This document shows, one piece after another, positions 37,701 through 49,257 of a stretch of 64,000 nucleotides of DNA (its first letter is position 1; each line of letters opens with the position of its first letter). A program made the position numbers and the translations under genes. The notes below the pieces were generated by a model. That model saw only the letters and a program-made list of their open reading frames with translations. It was not told the origin of the DNA and ran no database searches. Source of the stretch: Mesorhabditis belari (lineage: Eukaryota; Nematoda; Chromadorea; Rhabditida; Rhabditidae); assembly GCA_958450365.1 (NCBI GenBank), contig CAUEEP010000923.1:451501-515500 (forward strand). Direction: 5' to 3'.

Positions 37701-40700
37701 ATCCTTAGAAATCGCCTTTTGTTTTGTTTTTTTGTATACTGCAAAATCCCCCCACCTTTCACATCAGAAAAACAAAAATTTATCCAATTCTTGATATCTC
37801 CAAATTTCTCCATTTCTCCATTTCCCCATTTCCCCGTTTCCCCTTCAAAACCCCCAATTTCAGATCAAACGCAAAAAGTAATTGAGAAGAAAAAAATAAT
37901 AATAAGCAAGCTTGGTTTTTTTTTTTTTTTTTTTTGCGAAAAAGGAGTGCTGAATGTTTTGGCTGAATTGGCGGTTTTGAAGGGAAAATGGGGAAATTTC
38001 GAGATATCAAGAATTGGATAAATTTTTGTTGTTCTGATGTGAAAGGTGGGGGGATTTTGCAGTATACAAAACAAAAAGCGATTGTAAGGGTTCTAAGGAA
38101 TCTAAGGATTGTAAGGGTTCTAAGGACTTCACGACTAATTCCGTTTTCTAAAATACATTTTTTTCGAAAAATTAGCGTATTCAAACCGCTAGTTTTCATT
38201 TGATTACCTCAATTTTTGCATCATTGATTGAACCTTGTGATTTCGCATTGAATAATGCCAAAATTGGGGGTAGATTTTTTCTAATTTCTGCAATTCTAAT
38301 TTCTGCAATTCTAATTTCTGCAGAGCTAATTTCTGCAATTTTTTTTACGCAACAGGGTTATTTGCGCAATTGGGTCGTTTGTGCAACTAGGTCGTTTGCG
38401 CAACTCGCCATAACTTTCTTTTAAGTGAACCAATCTTTATGATTTTGGTTTCATTTTGTAGATCTCAACAAGTGTAACAAAATAACACCAAAATCATAAA
38501 GATTGGCCCACTTCGAAGAAAGTTATGGCGAGTTGGCGCAAAAAATTTGCAGTAGCCACCCCCGAGTTAATTTTCTAAATTTTTTAAAAATTAACTCGGG
38601 GGGGCTACTTTGGCAAAATTTTGCGCAACTCGCCATAACTTTCTTCGAAGTGGGCCAATCTTTAGGATTTTGGTGTCATTTCGTAGATCTCAACAAGTGT
38701 AACAAAATAACACCAAAATCATAAAAATTGGTTTAGAAGAAAGTTATGGCGAGTTGCCCAAATTAGCCTACCCTCAAAATTGGGCTGATTGAGTGGAAAC
38801 TGGCTGCGGTGGTTTTGCAAAATGGATGTTTTTTTAGAAAAGAGATTACTTCATTATATTCTAAACTGTTTTGTTTATTTTACAAATGTTAACTTGGTAA
38901 TATTAGTAAGATTTCTTCACTTACCTTCTAAGAGAGTGACGATGAAATCGCTCTTCGAGAAATCGTACGTCATTTGCACCTGAAAATGCTTGAATTGAAA
39001 AGATTTAGGTGGTTTTAATTTAAAACGAAATCATTTTTAATCATTTCTAAAATCTACTCGTTTTCTAATAGAAATCAGTTTACCTGAACCCTGGCCACCG
39101 ATGGTTTTCCGTTTGCCTCATGGCGTACGATGCTCCCGCGTCTGCGATAGAGATCCGGCTGGATTGAGCCTGAAAATTGAATGATTTGTAAGCTACAGCT
39201 ATAGATAAGCTACAGCTACAGATAAGCTAGAGCTGCAGATAAGCTAGAGCTACAGATAAGCTAGAGCTGCAGATAAGCTAGAGCTACAGATAAGCTACAG
39301 CTACAGATAAGCTACGGCTACAGATAAGCTACAGCGTTCACATAAAGTACAGTAATCGTAAGCCAACAACAACAACAGTCTAATTAGTCTCACCGATTCC
39401 GTGATCGGACGATCGGCGTCTCTCAAGGAAAAGCAGTGCTGAGTCGGCCATGTCCTGTTCGGAGGGTCGACGCGAGTCTTTTTGCTGAAGTTAATGAAGT
39501 TATGAGTTAATATTGCAATTATTGATTTAATAAATTTATAGATAAAACATCGAATTGTTTATTTTTAATAAGAAAGAAATAATCTTTTCTTGAAATTCGA
39601 GACTTTTGACGCAATTTGGGATAGATGAACAGGTGAATAGTTAAATTTGGAAAGGGATTCCAAAAAATGTGATCTTGTTTATCTACAGTAAGCTACAGTA
39701 AGCTAGAGAAGCTACAGTAACCTACAGATAGCTGAAGAGGTTACAGTAAGCCGCAGTAAGCCGCAGTAAGCCACAGTAGGCCACAGTAAGCTTACCATAG
39801 AGGCTACGGTAAGCTGTAGTAGTTGTAGGCTACAATAGGCTTACTAGAGAGGCTACAGTAAACTGGAAAGCTTATAGTATCGTACAGTAAGCACTAGAGA
39901 GGTTACAGCATCATGTTTACTATTAAAATCACAGTATCTTGACTATAACCTTTCTAAATACCGCTCTAGAGATCTACCGTAATCTCGTGGCATAATCTAC
40001 CGTAATCCTACTGGTAAGTAAAGCAAAAAGCTACTCGATTTAAAGCCAATGAAGCCAGCTGAAAAGCAGCAGGGTACGGTAGCTTTTCGCATCTTTTAGG
40101 AAACAATTTGAGCCTAGACTAAAGTTGGAAATTGTTAGGTGCACAAAGAACACTAGTCAGCACTTCTTGAAAAAAGCAAAGGCAAAATCGAAGGTGGGGG
40201 GATCGAACTAGTGAGGTCTCGTTCCGGAAGCGAACCCTGTACCATTCGGTCACTAGGAACTACAGAAATTGTCTGTGTTGGATCGCCTGTGTTGGATCAG
40301 GTCAAAGAGGCCGCTAGGAGGCCACTAGGAACTACAGAAATTGGTTAAAATAAAAGATAAGGCTAAGTATCAGTCTTTTATACAAATCACCGTACCAGGA
40401 AATGGCTGAACGCTTAAAAACAAGCAATTAGATTTAAAGAAAAATAGAAAGAACCGAAAGAACCGAAAGAACCGAAAATGATCGAGGGAAATGAATGAGA
40501 GGGAAAGTTTTCTCGGGCGACAAATTGGTACCCATGAGATCTGAAGGGAAAATCGAGGGTTTTCAAGGCTGAAGAAAGCATTTATCTTTTCACTCTTGGA
40601 TTTGAAGGTCCTCCCCATTTTTTCCTCCTCCTTTTTTTGGCTGAATTCCGTTTTCTGAGATGAACTTCCTCTCATAGCTTTTTCTCTTTTTGTGAATCTT

Positions 40701-42827
40701 GACGTCTTGATCGCTTTTCTCTTTTTTTTTAAGGAAAAACTTGGAGGATTTTGAGGCGTTGATTGGATGAAAACGAGGCCGAGTTGAGAGAAAAAGCAGA
40801 AAAAGCATATGAGATGTAAAAAATGAGGAAAATCGAGGGAAAAGGTCATCGAGTGCGGGTTTTGCGTTTTCTAAAAGGTAATACAAAACGACCATAAGAC
40901 AAAGTAAGGGGGTAAAAACAACGGCGAATTACGTTTAAACGTTAAACCAGAAAACGTTTAAAACGGTGCCGTTAAATTCAAAATTTCTCAAAATCCAAAA
41001 AAACCAAGCTGGTTCAAGTTTTATATTCAAAAAAAATCCTTGTTGACCTCGACGCAGAATTTTATGATTCCGAATATGTATTCCGTTTTTGCTAAATGAC
41101 AATCTGTCAGGAGTTATAAGCGTTTAAAGTTTTGTTAGGAGTCTGAAAATGTGGTCATTTGGGTCTTCTTGCGGCCTCCTAGCCGCATCCTAATGGCCTC
41201 CTAGCCGCATCCTAATGGCCTCCTAGCCGCATCCTAGTGGCCTCCTAGCCGCATCCTAATGGCCTCCTAGCCGCATCCTAGTGGCCTCCTAGCCGCATCC
41301 TAGTGGCCTCCTAGCGGCCTCTTTCCGGACCGGATCCAACACAGACGTGGCCGATTGGTACAGGGCTTCGCTTCCAGAGCGAGACCTCATTAGTTCGATC
41401 CCCACCTTGGATTTTGCCTTTGCTTTTTTCAAGAAGTGCTGACTAGTGTTCTTTGTGCACTTAACAAAACTTTAAACGCTTATAACTCCTGACAGATTGT
41501 CATTCAACAAAAACGGAATACATATTTGGAATCATAAAATTCTGCGTCGAATGGCATAGCATTTAGCCGACTCAGCTAGTTGGCTATCAGCTAGTTGGCT
41601 ATCTGTTAGTTGGCCTTCCCTTGTTAGTTGGCTATCTTTAGAGATCTTTACAGACCTATTTTTAGCGCTCTTTTTATCTATGAAATATTAAATTTTTTAA
41701 AAAAACTGTTTCATCCATCATGTAGCCAATAAAGGAAGGGATTTTTTTTGCTATAAAACTTGAACCAGCTTGGATTGTGAGGAATTTGACGCGACTCTTT
41801 TGAACGTTTTCTATTTTAGCGTTGTTTTAACGTTGATAAATATACTTTAGATAAATATAATTTAAAAATTTCTACAAATTCTGAATAGATTGAGTTTTTT
41901 TTTTAAAGCTTGGGAGTATTTGTGAAAGAGTTTTCACTGAAATGGCAATGGGAATTAATTGGGTTGAAAAAAAGCCGAGAACGGGTAATTCAATCTAAAC
42001 GATTTCGTCTTTTTTTTCTTGGAAAACAAATCATGAAAACAAAATTAGTAGAAATGTGAAATTTTTAATGTTTAAACTTGTTGAAGTTGATTTAGAGACA
42101 TTTCTGTAACTCAAGCTTTAAATAAATTGTTTATTTTGTTATATATTGTTAAAAACCTTTTTTTGAAAGTACAGTACACTTATAAACAAAGTTATTATAG
42201 CTATTTAATAGTATTTTGTATACCGTATTTTCCCTAATAGAAGTGCACCCGGTCGAGCCGAGTTGGTGACTATTTGACGGTTTCTAAGCTTTTACAGAAG
42301 CTCAACACTCTAATCACCAGCTAGATCTCATCGTCAGCCACATTTTCCGACCTCACATCAATAGGTTCTGATAAGCGGTTCTCGAGATTTCGAGGAATTT
42401 AGGCGACGCTCTGGGTGCACTACTATTAGAGAAAATCCGGTACTTACGGACACTGATTGCTTCTTTCTCACTTTATTTCATTTCTTGAATTACCGTATTT
42501 TCCCTAATAGTAGTGCACAGCGCCGAGCCGAGTTGATGACTATTTGACGGTTTCTAAGTTTTCACAGAGACTCAACACTCAAATCGCCAGCTAGATCTGA
42601 TCGTCAGCTACATTTTCCGACCCCACATCGATAGGTTCTGATAAGCGGTTCTCGAGATTTCAAGCAATTTAGACGAAGCACTGGGTGCACTACTATTAGG
42701 GAAAAAACTGTATTAATAAAGTATTATTATCGAAATAAATTACCAGTGATGCATTCGGCAGAGAAATGATCGTTTCAGCCGTTTCCAACAGTGAGAATCT
42801 TCTCATCGCTGGCACAAGTGACGTCAT
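34792..42827 (-). CDS. Synaptotagmin-like double-C2-domain protein
   Basis: Ten exons (42744-42827, 39394-39484, 39084-39169, 38925-38979, 36343-36531, 35797-35897, 35416-35527, 35101-35236, 34965-35028, 34792-34890) give 338 residues. C2A starts near residue 88 (VQMTYDFSKSDFIVTLLE; APFHKETFKFPVSYEDLL). C2B starts near 203 (GELFVGIQYLPSAERLTITI; VAKVYHLYDGKMVKKRK; NSANPIWNEALNF; VEIHILDHDRIGN) and ends MWKDLLAQK, the synaptotagmin-type helix. C2 tandems act in membrane traffic and exocytosis. No transmembrane segment is seen upstream, though further 5' exons may exist; the first ATG lies two codons after TTTTCCAG. C2B loop 1 lacks the usual SDPY while loop 3 keeps D-x-D, and C2A lacks an obvious loop 3, so calcium binding is doubtful. 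The intron after 36343 begins inside a 17-bp minisatellite. Confidence 0.85.
35693..35752 (+). repeat. tRNA-like sequence in intron
   Basis: GCCGTGGCGCAGTCAGCAGC resembles an A-box/D-arm and ACGGGTTCGATCCCCC is a good B-box/T-arm. The acceptor stem is poor. It lies antisense in an intron of the synaptotagmin-like gene and is probably SINE-derived. Confidence 0.45.
35955..36354 (-). repeat. 17-bp minisatellite made of splice-donor sites
   Basis: About 23 copies of the unit, minus strand GACAAGAATAGGTATTC, appear essentially identical. The first copy in gene order carries the exon 36343-36531 donor AATAG|GTATTC; all later copies repeat that donor inside the intron. Without the array the intron would be about 57 bp, the usual size here. 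The unit is not a multiple of 3, and using the second donor would put TAG in frame. Confidence 0.95.
36697..36771. repeat. Hairpin
   Basis: CCCAACAAATTGGGCAGCTA and its near-complement GTAGCTGCCCCATTTGTTGG flank a loop of about 20 bp, in an intron of the synaptotagmin-like gene. Confidence 0.75.
37172..37662. mobile_element. Palindromic element family D, intact copy
   Basis: Ends GGACAAATGCGACC and GGTCGCATTTGTCC are complementary. Arms of about 210 bp each include TGCGCACCCGGACATTTGCG, AAAAAAGCTCTAAAAAGCT and CCAAAAGTTGTTTTTCTAGG. No open frame. A second copy at 61697-62595 is interrupted by another element, and a short terminal fragment is at 54145-54200. Confidence 0.9.
37673..38155. mobile_element. 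Palindromic element with arms of about 170 bp
   Basis: The left arm from GAAAACGGAATTAAGCGTGA pairs with the right arm ending CTAATTCCGTTTTC. Inner arms contain GCAAAATCCCCCCACCTTTC and TTATCCAATTCTTGATATCT. The centre has a long T run. It abuts the family D element, all within an intron of the synaptotagmin-like gene. Confidence 0.85.
38347..38570. mobile_element. Inverted-repeat element family B
   Basis: Contains the family B arms CAACTCGCCATAACTTTCTT and AAGAAAGTTATGGCGAGTTG around an inner ATCTCAACAAGTGTAACA segment, ending TAGCCACCCCCGAG. A second copy lies head to head 18 bp away. Confidence 0.85.
38588..38775. mobile_element. Inverted-repeat element family B, part of a long duplicate
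   Basis: Family B arms starting CTCGGGGGGGCTACTTTGGC. This copy and the following 38776-38917 are duplicated in reverse complement at 23929-24246. The shared DNA stops a few bases short of the splice donor at 38924. Confidence 0.9.
39180..39345. repeat. GCTACAGATAAGCTAGA minisatellite
   Basis: About ten units of 17-18 bp alternate CTACAGATAAG and CTAGAGCTGCAGATAAG, in the intron between the 39084 and 39394 exons. Confidence 0.85.
39660..40020. repeat. CTACAGTA-type octamer cluster
   Basis: Repeated GCTACAGTAAGCTACAGTA and GCCGCAGTAAGCC units, related to the arrays near 1300 and 48500. Located in the 3.2 kb intron after the first coding exon of the synaptotagmin-like gene. Confidence 0.75.
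40133..41830. mobile_element. Composite nested inverted repeat with tRNA-like arms and an array
   Basis: Outer arms at about 40133-40290 and 41325-41468 each carry a tRNA-like stretch (plus copy: GTGGCCGATTGGTACAGGGC and TTAGTTCGATCCCCACC) next to GAAGTGCTGACTAGTGTTCT. Further arms at 41005-41150 and 41463-41780 share TCCTGACAGATTGTCATT and AAGCTGGTTCAAGTTTTATA. About seven 22-bp units (CCTCCTAGCCGCATCCTAAT core) occupy 41165-41325 in one arm only. At 40370-40850 there is AT-rich DNA without a gene. Confidence 0.8.
42221..42442. mobile_element. Inverted-repeat element family C, copy 1
   Basis: Ends TACCGTATTTTCCCTAATAG and TTAGAGAAAATCCGGTA are complementary. The interior has GTGCACCC near both ends, GAGTTGGTGACTATTTGACG and TCTGATAAGCGGTTCTCGAG. 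No coding capacity. Confidence 0.9.
42491..42712. mobile_element. Inverted-repeat element family C, copy 2
   Basis: Same structure and orientation as copy 1, ending about 30 bp from the donor of the 42744-42827 exon. The right terminus reads AAAAACTGTATTA, a slightly decayed end. Confidence 0.9.
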
Positions 42828-43004
42828 CGTTTCTGGAAAAGCACGAAAATTAATTGAACATTATAAAATAATAAGTAGAAAAGTTACAATAATCAAAAGT
42901 TTTAGAATCTTAAAGAAACAGTTATTCATTGATAAAAACGTTATTGAAATTGATGATTCCACTGATTTTCGTTTATTATGGAGAGTACTTGGTAGTTGAT
43001 ACTT

Positions 43005-43165
43005 GAAACTTGATAAATCTTGTACTTGTACTTGATAAATCAAAGAGTACTTGATAAATCTTGTACTTGTACTTGATAAATCAAAGAGTACTTGATAAAT
43101 CTTGTACTTGTACTTGATAAATCAAGGAGTACTTGATAAATCTTGTACTTGTACTTGATAAATCA
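43005..43165. repeat. TTGATAAATCTTGTACTTGT minisatellite
   Basis: About four units of roughly 42 bp, each a doublet of TACTTGATAAATCTTG and TACTTGATAAATCAA, just upstream (in gene order) of the synaptotagmin-like first coding exon. Confidence 0.85.
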
Positions 43166-43744
43166 AGGATTGGCAAGTGCTCACTAGTCAGAAATTCACT
43201 ATTTTCAGCTTTAGACTCAATTAATCTACTTTGATTGTAAAAGAGGATTCAATTTGACGAAGAGTAGTCAATATCGATGGTATCAGGTAGAAATATGTCA
43301 AAAGTACTGTATTGTATCAAAAGTACTATAACAAAAGTACTATAACAATAGTATTTAAATGACAAAATCCAAGAATAAAGAGTGTCATTTTTTGATGCTT
43401 CCAAATCTGCACTTCTTTCTCGTGAAACTACAGCTTTACTATGTAAAAATATAAAATTTAAGTGCGTTAGAGGCAGTGCGTTTACGCTCTTTAGCACAAA
43501 GTACAAGTCTTACTCTAAATATAGAATAAAATAGAAGATAAGTACTCAAGAATTGAAATGATTCACTCTGACGTACGATTTTCGATGAGTTTTCAGTTTA
43601 AAAAGTTTCTTTGAATAAAAAATTTGTGAAAAGTGAAAGATAAAGCAAAAAATCTTTGAGATTTTCTTTTAGCCGTTCCGAATTTTCCCATGAATCTCTT
43701 TCAAAAAGAAGAATCAAAAAGAAAATAAGAAAATAGCTGAACTT

Positions 43745-43860
43745 TCACTTTTTCACTAAAGTCATCTCTTTCTCTTTCTCTTCCTCTTTCTCTTCCTCTT
43801 CTTTCTCTTCCTCTTCCTTTTCCTCTCCCTCTTCCTCTTTCTCTTTCATCTCTTTCTTTT
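43745..43860. repeat. CTCTTTCTCTTCCT pyrimidine tract
   Basis: A strand-asymmetric C/T tract. It produces a Glu/Lys-rich open frame on the minus strand that is compositional. Confidence 0.8.
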
Positions 43861-44061
43861 TTTGAAATTGCGAAATTGCGAAAATTTTCAGATCACGCAA
43901 GATATCCGGAAGAAATTTTGGGAAGATTTTGTCAATGACGAGGAAAATGAGTTCTTTGGATATTCTAGGATCTTTTTGCAGAAGATTTTGCAAATTTTTA
44001 GCAAATTCACTTAGTGCAACACTTTATCGTAATCTTGTCAACCTTTTTTCTGATTATCAGC

Positions 44062-44411
44062 TACCGTAAATACTGTAATAGTACCGCACCCCCATAATGA
44101 CGGTGCGGAGCGTTGCGTAGTCTAGCTTTGAACGAGTTTTTCTCGACACTGGTTTATGCTACAATGCGCGCTTAGGTATCAAAAATGCTGTCAGGGCTTT
44201 TTGATACCTAAGCGCATTTAGCACAGGTCGGCCGTTCAAGCTACATCGCGCTTAGGTATCAAAAAATAGCCCTGAATTTCAGCTATTTTTTGATACCAAA
44301 GACGCATTTTTTGAAAGTACGGGCGCTTTGAAAAAAATGAAATACTAAAAAAACTTTCGCGACTACGCGACTGTACGAGGCGAGTGGGGTACTATTACAG
44401 TATTTACGGTA
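44062..44411. mobile_element. Inverted-repeat element family A, copy 3
   Basis: Full TACCGTAAATACTGTAATAG to GTATTTACGGTA element. It is longer than the others because the inner TATCAAAAA hairpin segment is partly duplicated (GCGCTTAGGTATCAAAAA occurs twice). Confidence 0.9.
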
Positions 44412-45144
44412 TGTAAATTGTGCTTGAAAGAAAGAAAGAGTACAAAGAAGGCTTTGAAATTCTGGATTGACACATTATTACCATAATGCAGCTTTATCTT
44501 GTCAATGTTAGTTGTTAAGTTTCATAAGTTGAAGAGCTGGAAAGGTGGATTTTGATTTTTAAGCCAAAAGTAGATCAAGTTTATGAAAAAAAAATGAATC
44601 AAGTGTGCTAAAAAGGATGCGTTTTCGAGCACAAAGTACAACAAAAGTACAATAAAAGTACAGCAAATGCTTTAATTTAGTAAACTAAAGAATGAAATTA
44701 AATGAATGAAAGGAAAAGCCTTAAATGAATGAAAAGATGGGTATAAGGAAGGAACAGCTTAGGGAAAAGGAAAAAGAATCAAAAAGAAAAGGAAGAAAAA
44801 TGGGTGTGAGGGGAAGAAAATTAGATCTCATCTATCCAAAGAACGGCCGCATGGGGCATTGGGGTAAATAGTGAGGATGAGGCCATAAATGACCCCTTTT
44901 CCGACCAAATATCAAGATAAATATCATCAAAACAGACATTCAACTGAATGATCTTGTTATGGTTCTTTTTGCATATGGATACATCTCAAAACAAAAAAAA
45001 GACATAATCAACTGGATGTTTATGCGACTTCGCACGCCTTTTTCCAGAATATTTGAGATATTTTTGGAGAAATCAGAGCTATTTTTGGTGACAAATTTTT
45101 CCTTAGCAGTTTTTCTGAAAAGATACAAGGGTTTTGAAATGATT

Positions 45145-45310
45145 TTAGATGATTTTAGATGATTTAAAATGATTTAAAATGATCTTAAAATGATCTTAAA
45201 ATGAATTTAAATGATTTTAAATAATCTTAAAATGATCTTAAAATGATTTTAGATGATTTAAAATCATTTAAAATGTTCTTAAAATGATTTTTAAATGATT
45301 TAAAATAATT
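45145..45310. repeat. AAATGATTTTAAATGATCTT repeat
   Basis: Degenerate 10-bp period units of ATGATTTTAA and ATGATCTTAA. Confidence 0.8.
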
Positions 45311-45646
45311 TTTGCTTTTAAAATGCAAAACTGATTCAAATTTTTGGGTGTCAACTCAAGTTTTTTATGGACTTTTGTTATTCATTTCGCAGAAAGTTTT
45401 CCCCAAAACTTTGTACTAGTTTTCAAGAAAAGATTTAGGGCTATCGAATAACTATATAGTAGTTTCGTTTATCTTTGAATTTACATAAAATTATCTGTAA
45501 AACGGTAACGGCTACGCGACTTTACGCCGAAAATCGTCGTCGGGTGGTCGCGAATTTTTTAAAAGTCTTTTATCTGTTAGTTATATTGAAAAAATGAGCA
45601 ACAAAACCAAAAACTGGTTGCTTTTAAAGTTAAAGCTTTAAGTACA

Positions 45647-45915
45647 TACCGTAAATACTGTAATAGTACCCCACCCCCATAATGACGGTGCGGAGTGTTG
45701 CGTAGTCTAGCTTTGAACGCGTTTTTCTCGACACTGGTTTGTGCTACAATGCGCGCTTAGGTATCAAAAATAGCCCTGAATTTCAGCTATTTTTTGATAC
45801 CAAAGACGCATTTTTTGAAAGTACGGGCGCTTTGAAAAAAATGAAATACTAAAAAAACTTTTGCGACTACGCGACTGTACGAGGGCGGTGGGGTACTATT
45901 ACAGTATTTACGGTA
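45647..45915. mobile_element. Inverted-repeat element family A, copy 4
   Basis: A 269-bp copy with both ends intact and the same orientation as copies 1-3. Inner hairpin arms are TATCAAAAATAGC and GCTATTTTTTGATA. Confidence 0.9.
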
Positions 45916-46504
45916 CGAATACTTTACAAAAAGAAATTTACAGAAAGAAAAATTTAAATTTGAATCAAGTGAGTGTAAAGTGGCGTCTAAAGGGTTTTTT
46001 TTAATTCAAGAAAACTACCGTAATCCGCACATATTCTAGAAAAATAATCTGCTAGTTTTCATTCAATCAGCCGAATTTTTGAATCATTCGTTGAAGAATC
46101 ACAAGAATTAATCAAAATTGAGCTGATTAAATGAAAACTGGTAATGAAAAAACATGAATTTTCCAAGACTTTACTCTAGACATCACAGCATACGGTAAAG
46201 ACAAGACTAGAGATTACGATGTCTCTAATCTTAGCTGAAGATTGGTGTATAGTAGAAAAAGTTGTTCACAAGTAGATTCACAAGTAGATCATGCATTTCT
46301 GAATACCTGATATGATCGGCAATCTTGCGTCAATTTGCATCTCTAGACTCCGACGTTTAGCGTGAATCTCTAGAATGAGGAGTTTGTTGAAAAGATTTTC
46401 TTTAGACAAATCAAATACCATATTTTGATATGTCTATAAAGAAAATCTAATAGAAATTGACAAAACGGAAGTGTTCAGCTTTACTGAAAATGCGTAAATT
46501 TTTA

Positions 46505-46675
46505 ACATGGGAAAGGATTGGAAGGGAAAGGAGTGGAGGGAAAGGAGTGGAGGGGAAAGAATGGAGAAGAAAGGAGTGGAGGGAATGGAGAAGAAAGGAG
46601 TGAAGAAGAAAGGAGTGAAGAAGAAAGGAGTGAAGAAGAAAGGAGTGGAGAAGAAAGGAGTGGAGGGGAAAGGAA
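46505..46675. repeat. GAAGAAAGGAGTG minisatellite
   Basis: Fifteen-bp purine units (AAGAAAGGAGTGGAG type). Open frames of Gly/Glu/Lys repeats here are artefacts. Confidence 0.85.
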
Positions 46676-47054
46676 GTTCTTTAAGAAATCTCTGGATTTA
46701 TGAGCTATTAGTGGGAACAAATGTTCGAATAAACGGGAATGAAACGAATTATTCAGTCATCCAATATCAAATCCCATTCATTCAATTACATAGAGAAAAG
46801 AGATTCCCACCCACTTCCTCATTTGTGCAACGTTTAGTGGAAAGGAAAGGGAAGGGTAAAAGGGGGGTGGAATTGAATGAGAGTAAAGAACAACTAGAGA
46901 ATCTTGACTTGATTTCGAGTTGAATGAGTCTAACAATGAGCCTCTTGTCAAAGTCTAACAATGAGTCAATGTCAATGTCTAACAATGTTAATGAGTTAGA
47001 GATAAACAAGTAATCTGTTTTCTGAAACTGTATCTCTGTTTTTCTGTTTCAAAA

Positions 47055-47330
47055 GCTACCGTATCTAATCTGTCTGTCTGTCTGGAAAGCTACCGTATCC
47101 AATCTGTCTGTCTGTCTGTCTGGAAAGCTACCGTATCCAATCTGTCTGTCTGTCTGGAAAGCTACCGTATCCAAGCTGTCTGTCTGTCTGTCTGGAAAGC
47201 TACCGTATCCAATCTGTCTGTCTGTCTGGAAAGCTACCGTATCCAAGCTGTCTGTCTGTCTGTCTGGAAAGCTACCGTATCCAATCTGTCTGTCTGTCTG
47301 TCTGGAAAACTACCGTATCAAATCTATCTA
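47055..47330. repeat. CTGT-rich minisatellite with variable unit length
   Basis: Units of about 30-34 bp combine GGAAAGCTACCGTATCCAA with three or four copies of TCTG, so unit length changes in 4-bp steps. A second small cluster of the same unit is at 47785-47862, and a bare CTGT run is at 51585-51605. Confidence 0.9.
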
Positions 47331-47989
47331 TCTAGAAAAAGCCCTAGAAAGGGGAATCATAAATTTTTTTTACAATTATTATTCAATAATTAGGTAATCA
47401 TGTAATTGTTGAAAGCTAGATATAACTTGAAAGCTTTATTCTAGATATCTGAATATTTCTAGAAGCAAAGAAATTAACTAAGCGACGAATAACTAAAATC
47501 CTTATTATATTTATTAATCAAATTCTTATTATTATTAAAATAAGGATCCAGATTTTCAGTTTAAAATTGATGTAAAATCTCAACTGAATTTGACTTTATT
47601 TTTACTATGGAGAGACAAAGAAGTTTACTAAAGGAAAACGGAAAAATTTGGTGCCACTTCCGGTAAAAATTCAAAACAACTTGTTATTGAAAGTTGAAAA
47701 GTTTCGAATAGGAACTATGTAACGTTCAAATTGTCGTTTTTTTTAAAAACATTTTTGCAAACTTTCTTCATTCAGACATCAGACCGTATCTAATCTGTCG
47801 GTCTGTCTGTCTGTCTGGAAAACTACCGTATCCAATCTGTCTGTCTATCTGTCTGGAATTGAACAACCCAACACTCTGATTGCAATCAAAGATGTTCAAA
47901 TGAGATAAAAACTGAAAAATTTTGAATACAAAAGTCAAAAGAAAGTTGCATATGGTTTTTTTAGTAAAATGATCTCATTGAAAGGCCCA

Positions 47990-48225
47990 AGAAAGGTTAT
48001 CGAACATTTGATACACGCCCCGCCCCTTTTGCCATTGGCAATCTAACTTTGAACTCAAATTTCTTGATGTTGGGCTGTTCAATTTAAATATTCTTAATTT
48101 CATTGGATGCGTAAAGTCTTTCTCTATTGATTAGTACAAAAACTATTGAAATTGAACAGCCGAACACGAAGATATTAAAGTTGGATTGCCAATGCCAATG
48201 GGGCGAGGCCCGCAAATGTCTCACA
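47990..48225. repeat. Imperfect inverted repeat
   Basis: CCATTGGCAATCTAACTTTG and TGTTGGGCTGTTCAATTT on the left pair with AAAGTTGGATTGCCAATG and AATTGAACAGCCGAACA on the right. Arms are about 75 bp and diverged. A further TTGAACAACCCAACA is at 47860. Confidence 0.7.
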
Positions 48226-48464
48226 ATCCTCAAAAGAAAGGAAACTGTAATTTCCAGTAAACTGTAAAAGCCAAAAATAGAATTGTTTTGTCTAAAGTTC
48301 TTGGAAAATACCATAATTTTGTCTAATCGGTGCATATGGTTGTAAATCTTTGCAAATTGGTTTACCAAATTTAGCCAACTTACTATTTACTAGAAAAAGA
48401 AGTTCGATAAGGTATATTTTTAGGAAAGTATTCTTTGAAGGCTAGCGGTAGCCTTTTTTACGTC

Positions 48465-48720
48465 GACAGTAAGCTACAGTAGGCTACAGTAAGCTACAGT
48501 GAGCTACAGTGGGCTACAGTAGGCTACAGTACAGTAATAAGTCTACAGTAGGTTATCTTTAGAAGCTACAGTAGTTTCCTTTACTATAGTACGTCTGTAG
48601 TAGGCTATAGCGCAGCAATGAGACGACAGTAAGCTACAGTAATCAATCTACAGGATGTCAGAGCACAAAAATAAGTCTAAACTAAGCTATAGTAAGAATA
48701 GCTATAGTTATAACACAGTA
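48465..48720. repeat. GCTACAGTAGGCTACAGTA cluster
   Basis: Octamer-type repeats like those at 1141-1910 and 39660-40020, decaying into AT-rich DNA. Confidence 0.75.
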
Positions 48721-49257
48721 ATGCCATAAAAAGGTGAAATGCAAAGGAAAATATTGAAGATAACAATGATTTTGTTTGATATCTGACAAAAATAAATCTA
48801 GAATAAAAGCCTAGAAAAGCCTAGAATTTAATATTTTTTTAAAAATGTTAAATTGATTATTTATCGAGTGATTGAGTTGATCTTGAGGCGAAAAAAAAAG
48901 GTAAAAAATTAGTTTTCTATAATGAGTTTTCTATAATAACAAACATCGGATCTAATAAAAATGAAATCGAATTCGCGAGTAAATAAAGTAAAGGAAAAGA
49001 GATGAAGTGAAAAGAAATATTAATTAAATCTAACGATAAGTGAATGTGAAAAGGAGTAAAGGGAAAAAGATCGTTGGAGAGAATGGGCGGGTTAAAGAAT
49101 TCCCTGATTTCTCTAGAATTCCCTGATTAGAATTAGAATTTCCCTTCTCTAGAATTCCCTGATTTCCCTAGAATTCCCTGATTTCTCTAGAATTGCCTAG
49201 CCTGTTATCTTAATCCTTACAGTAGAAAATCCAAATCTTTTCTCCAACTTTTCATAA

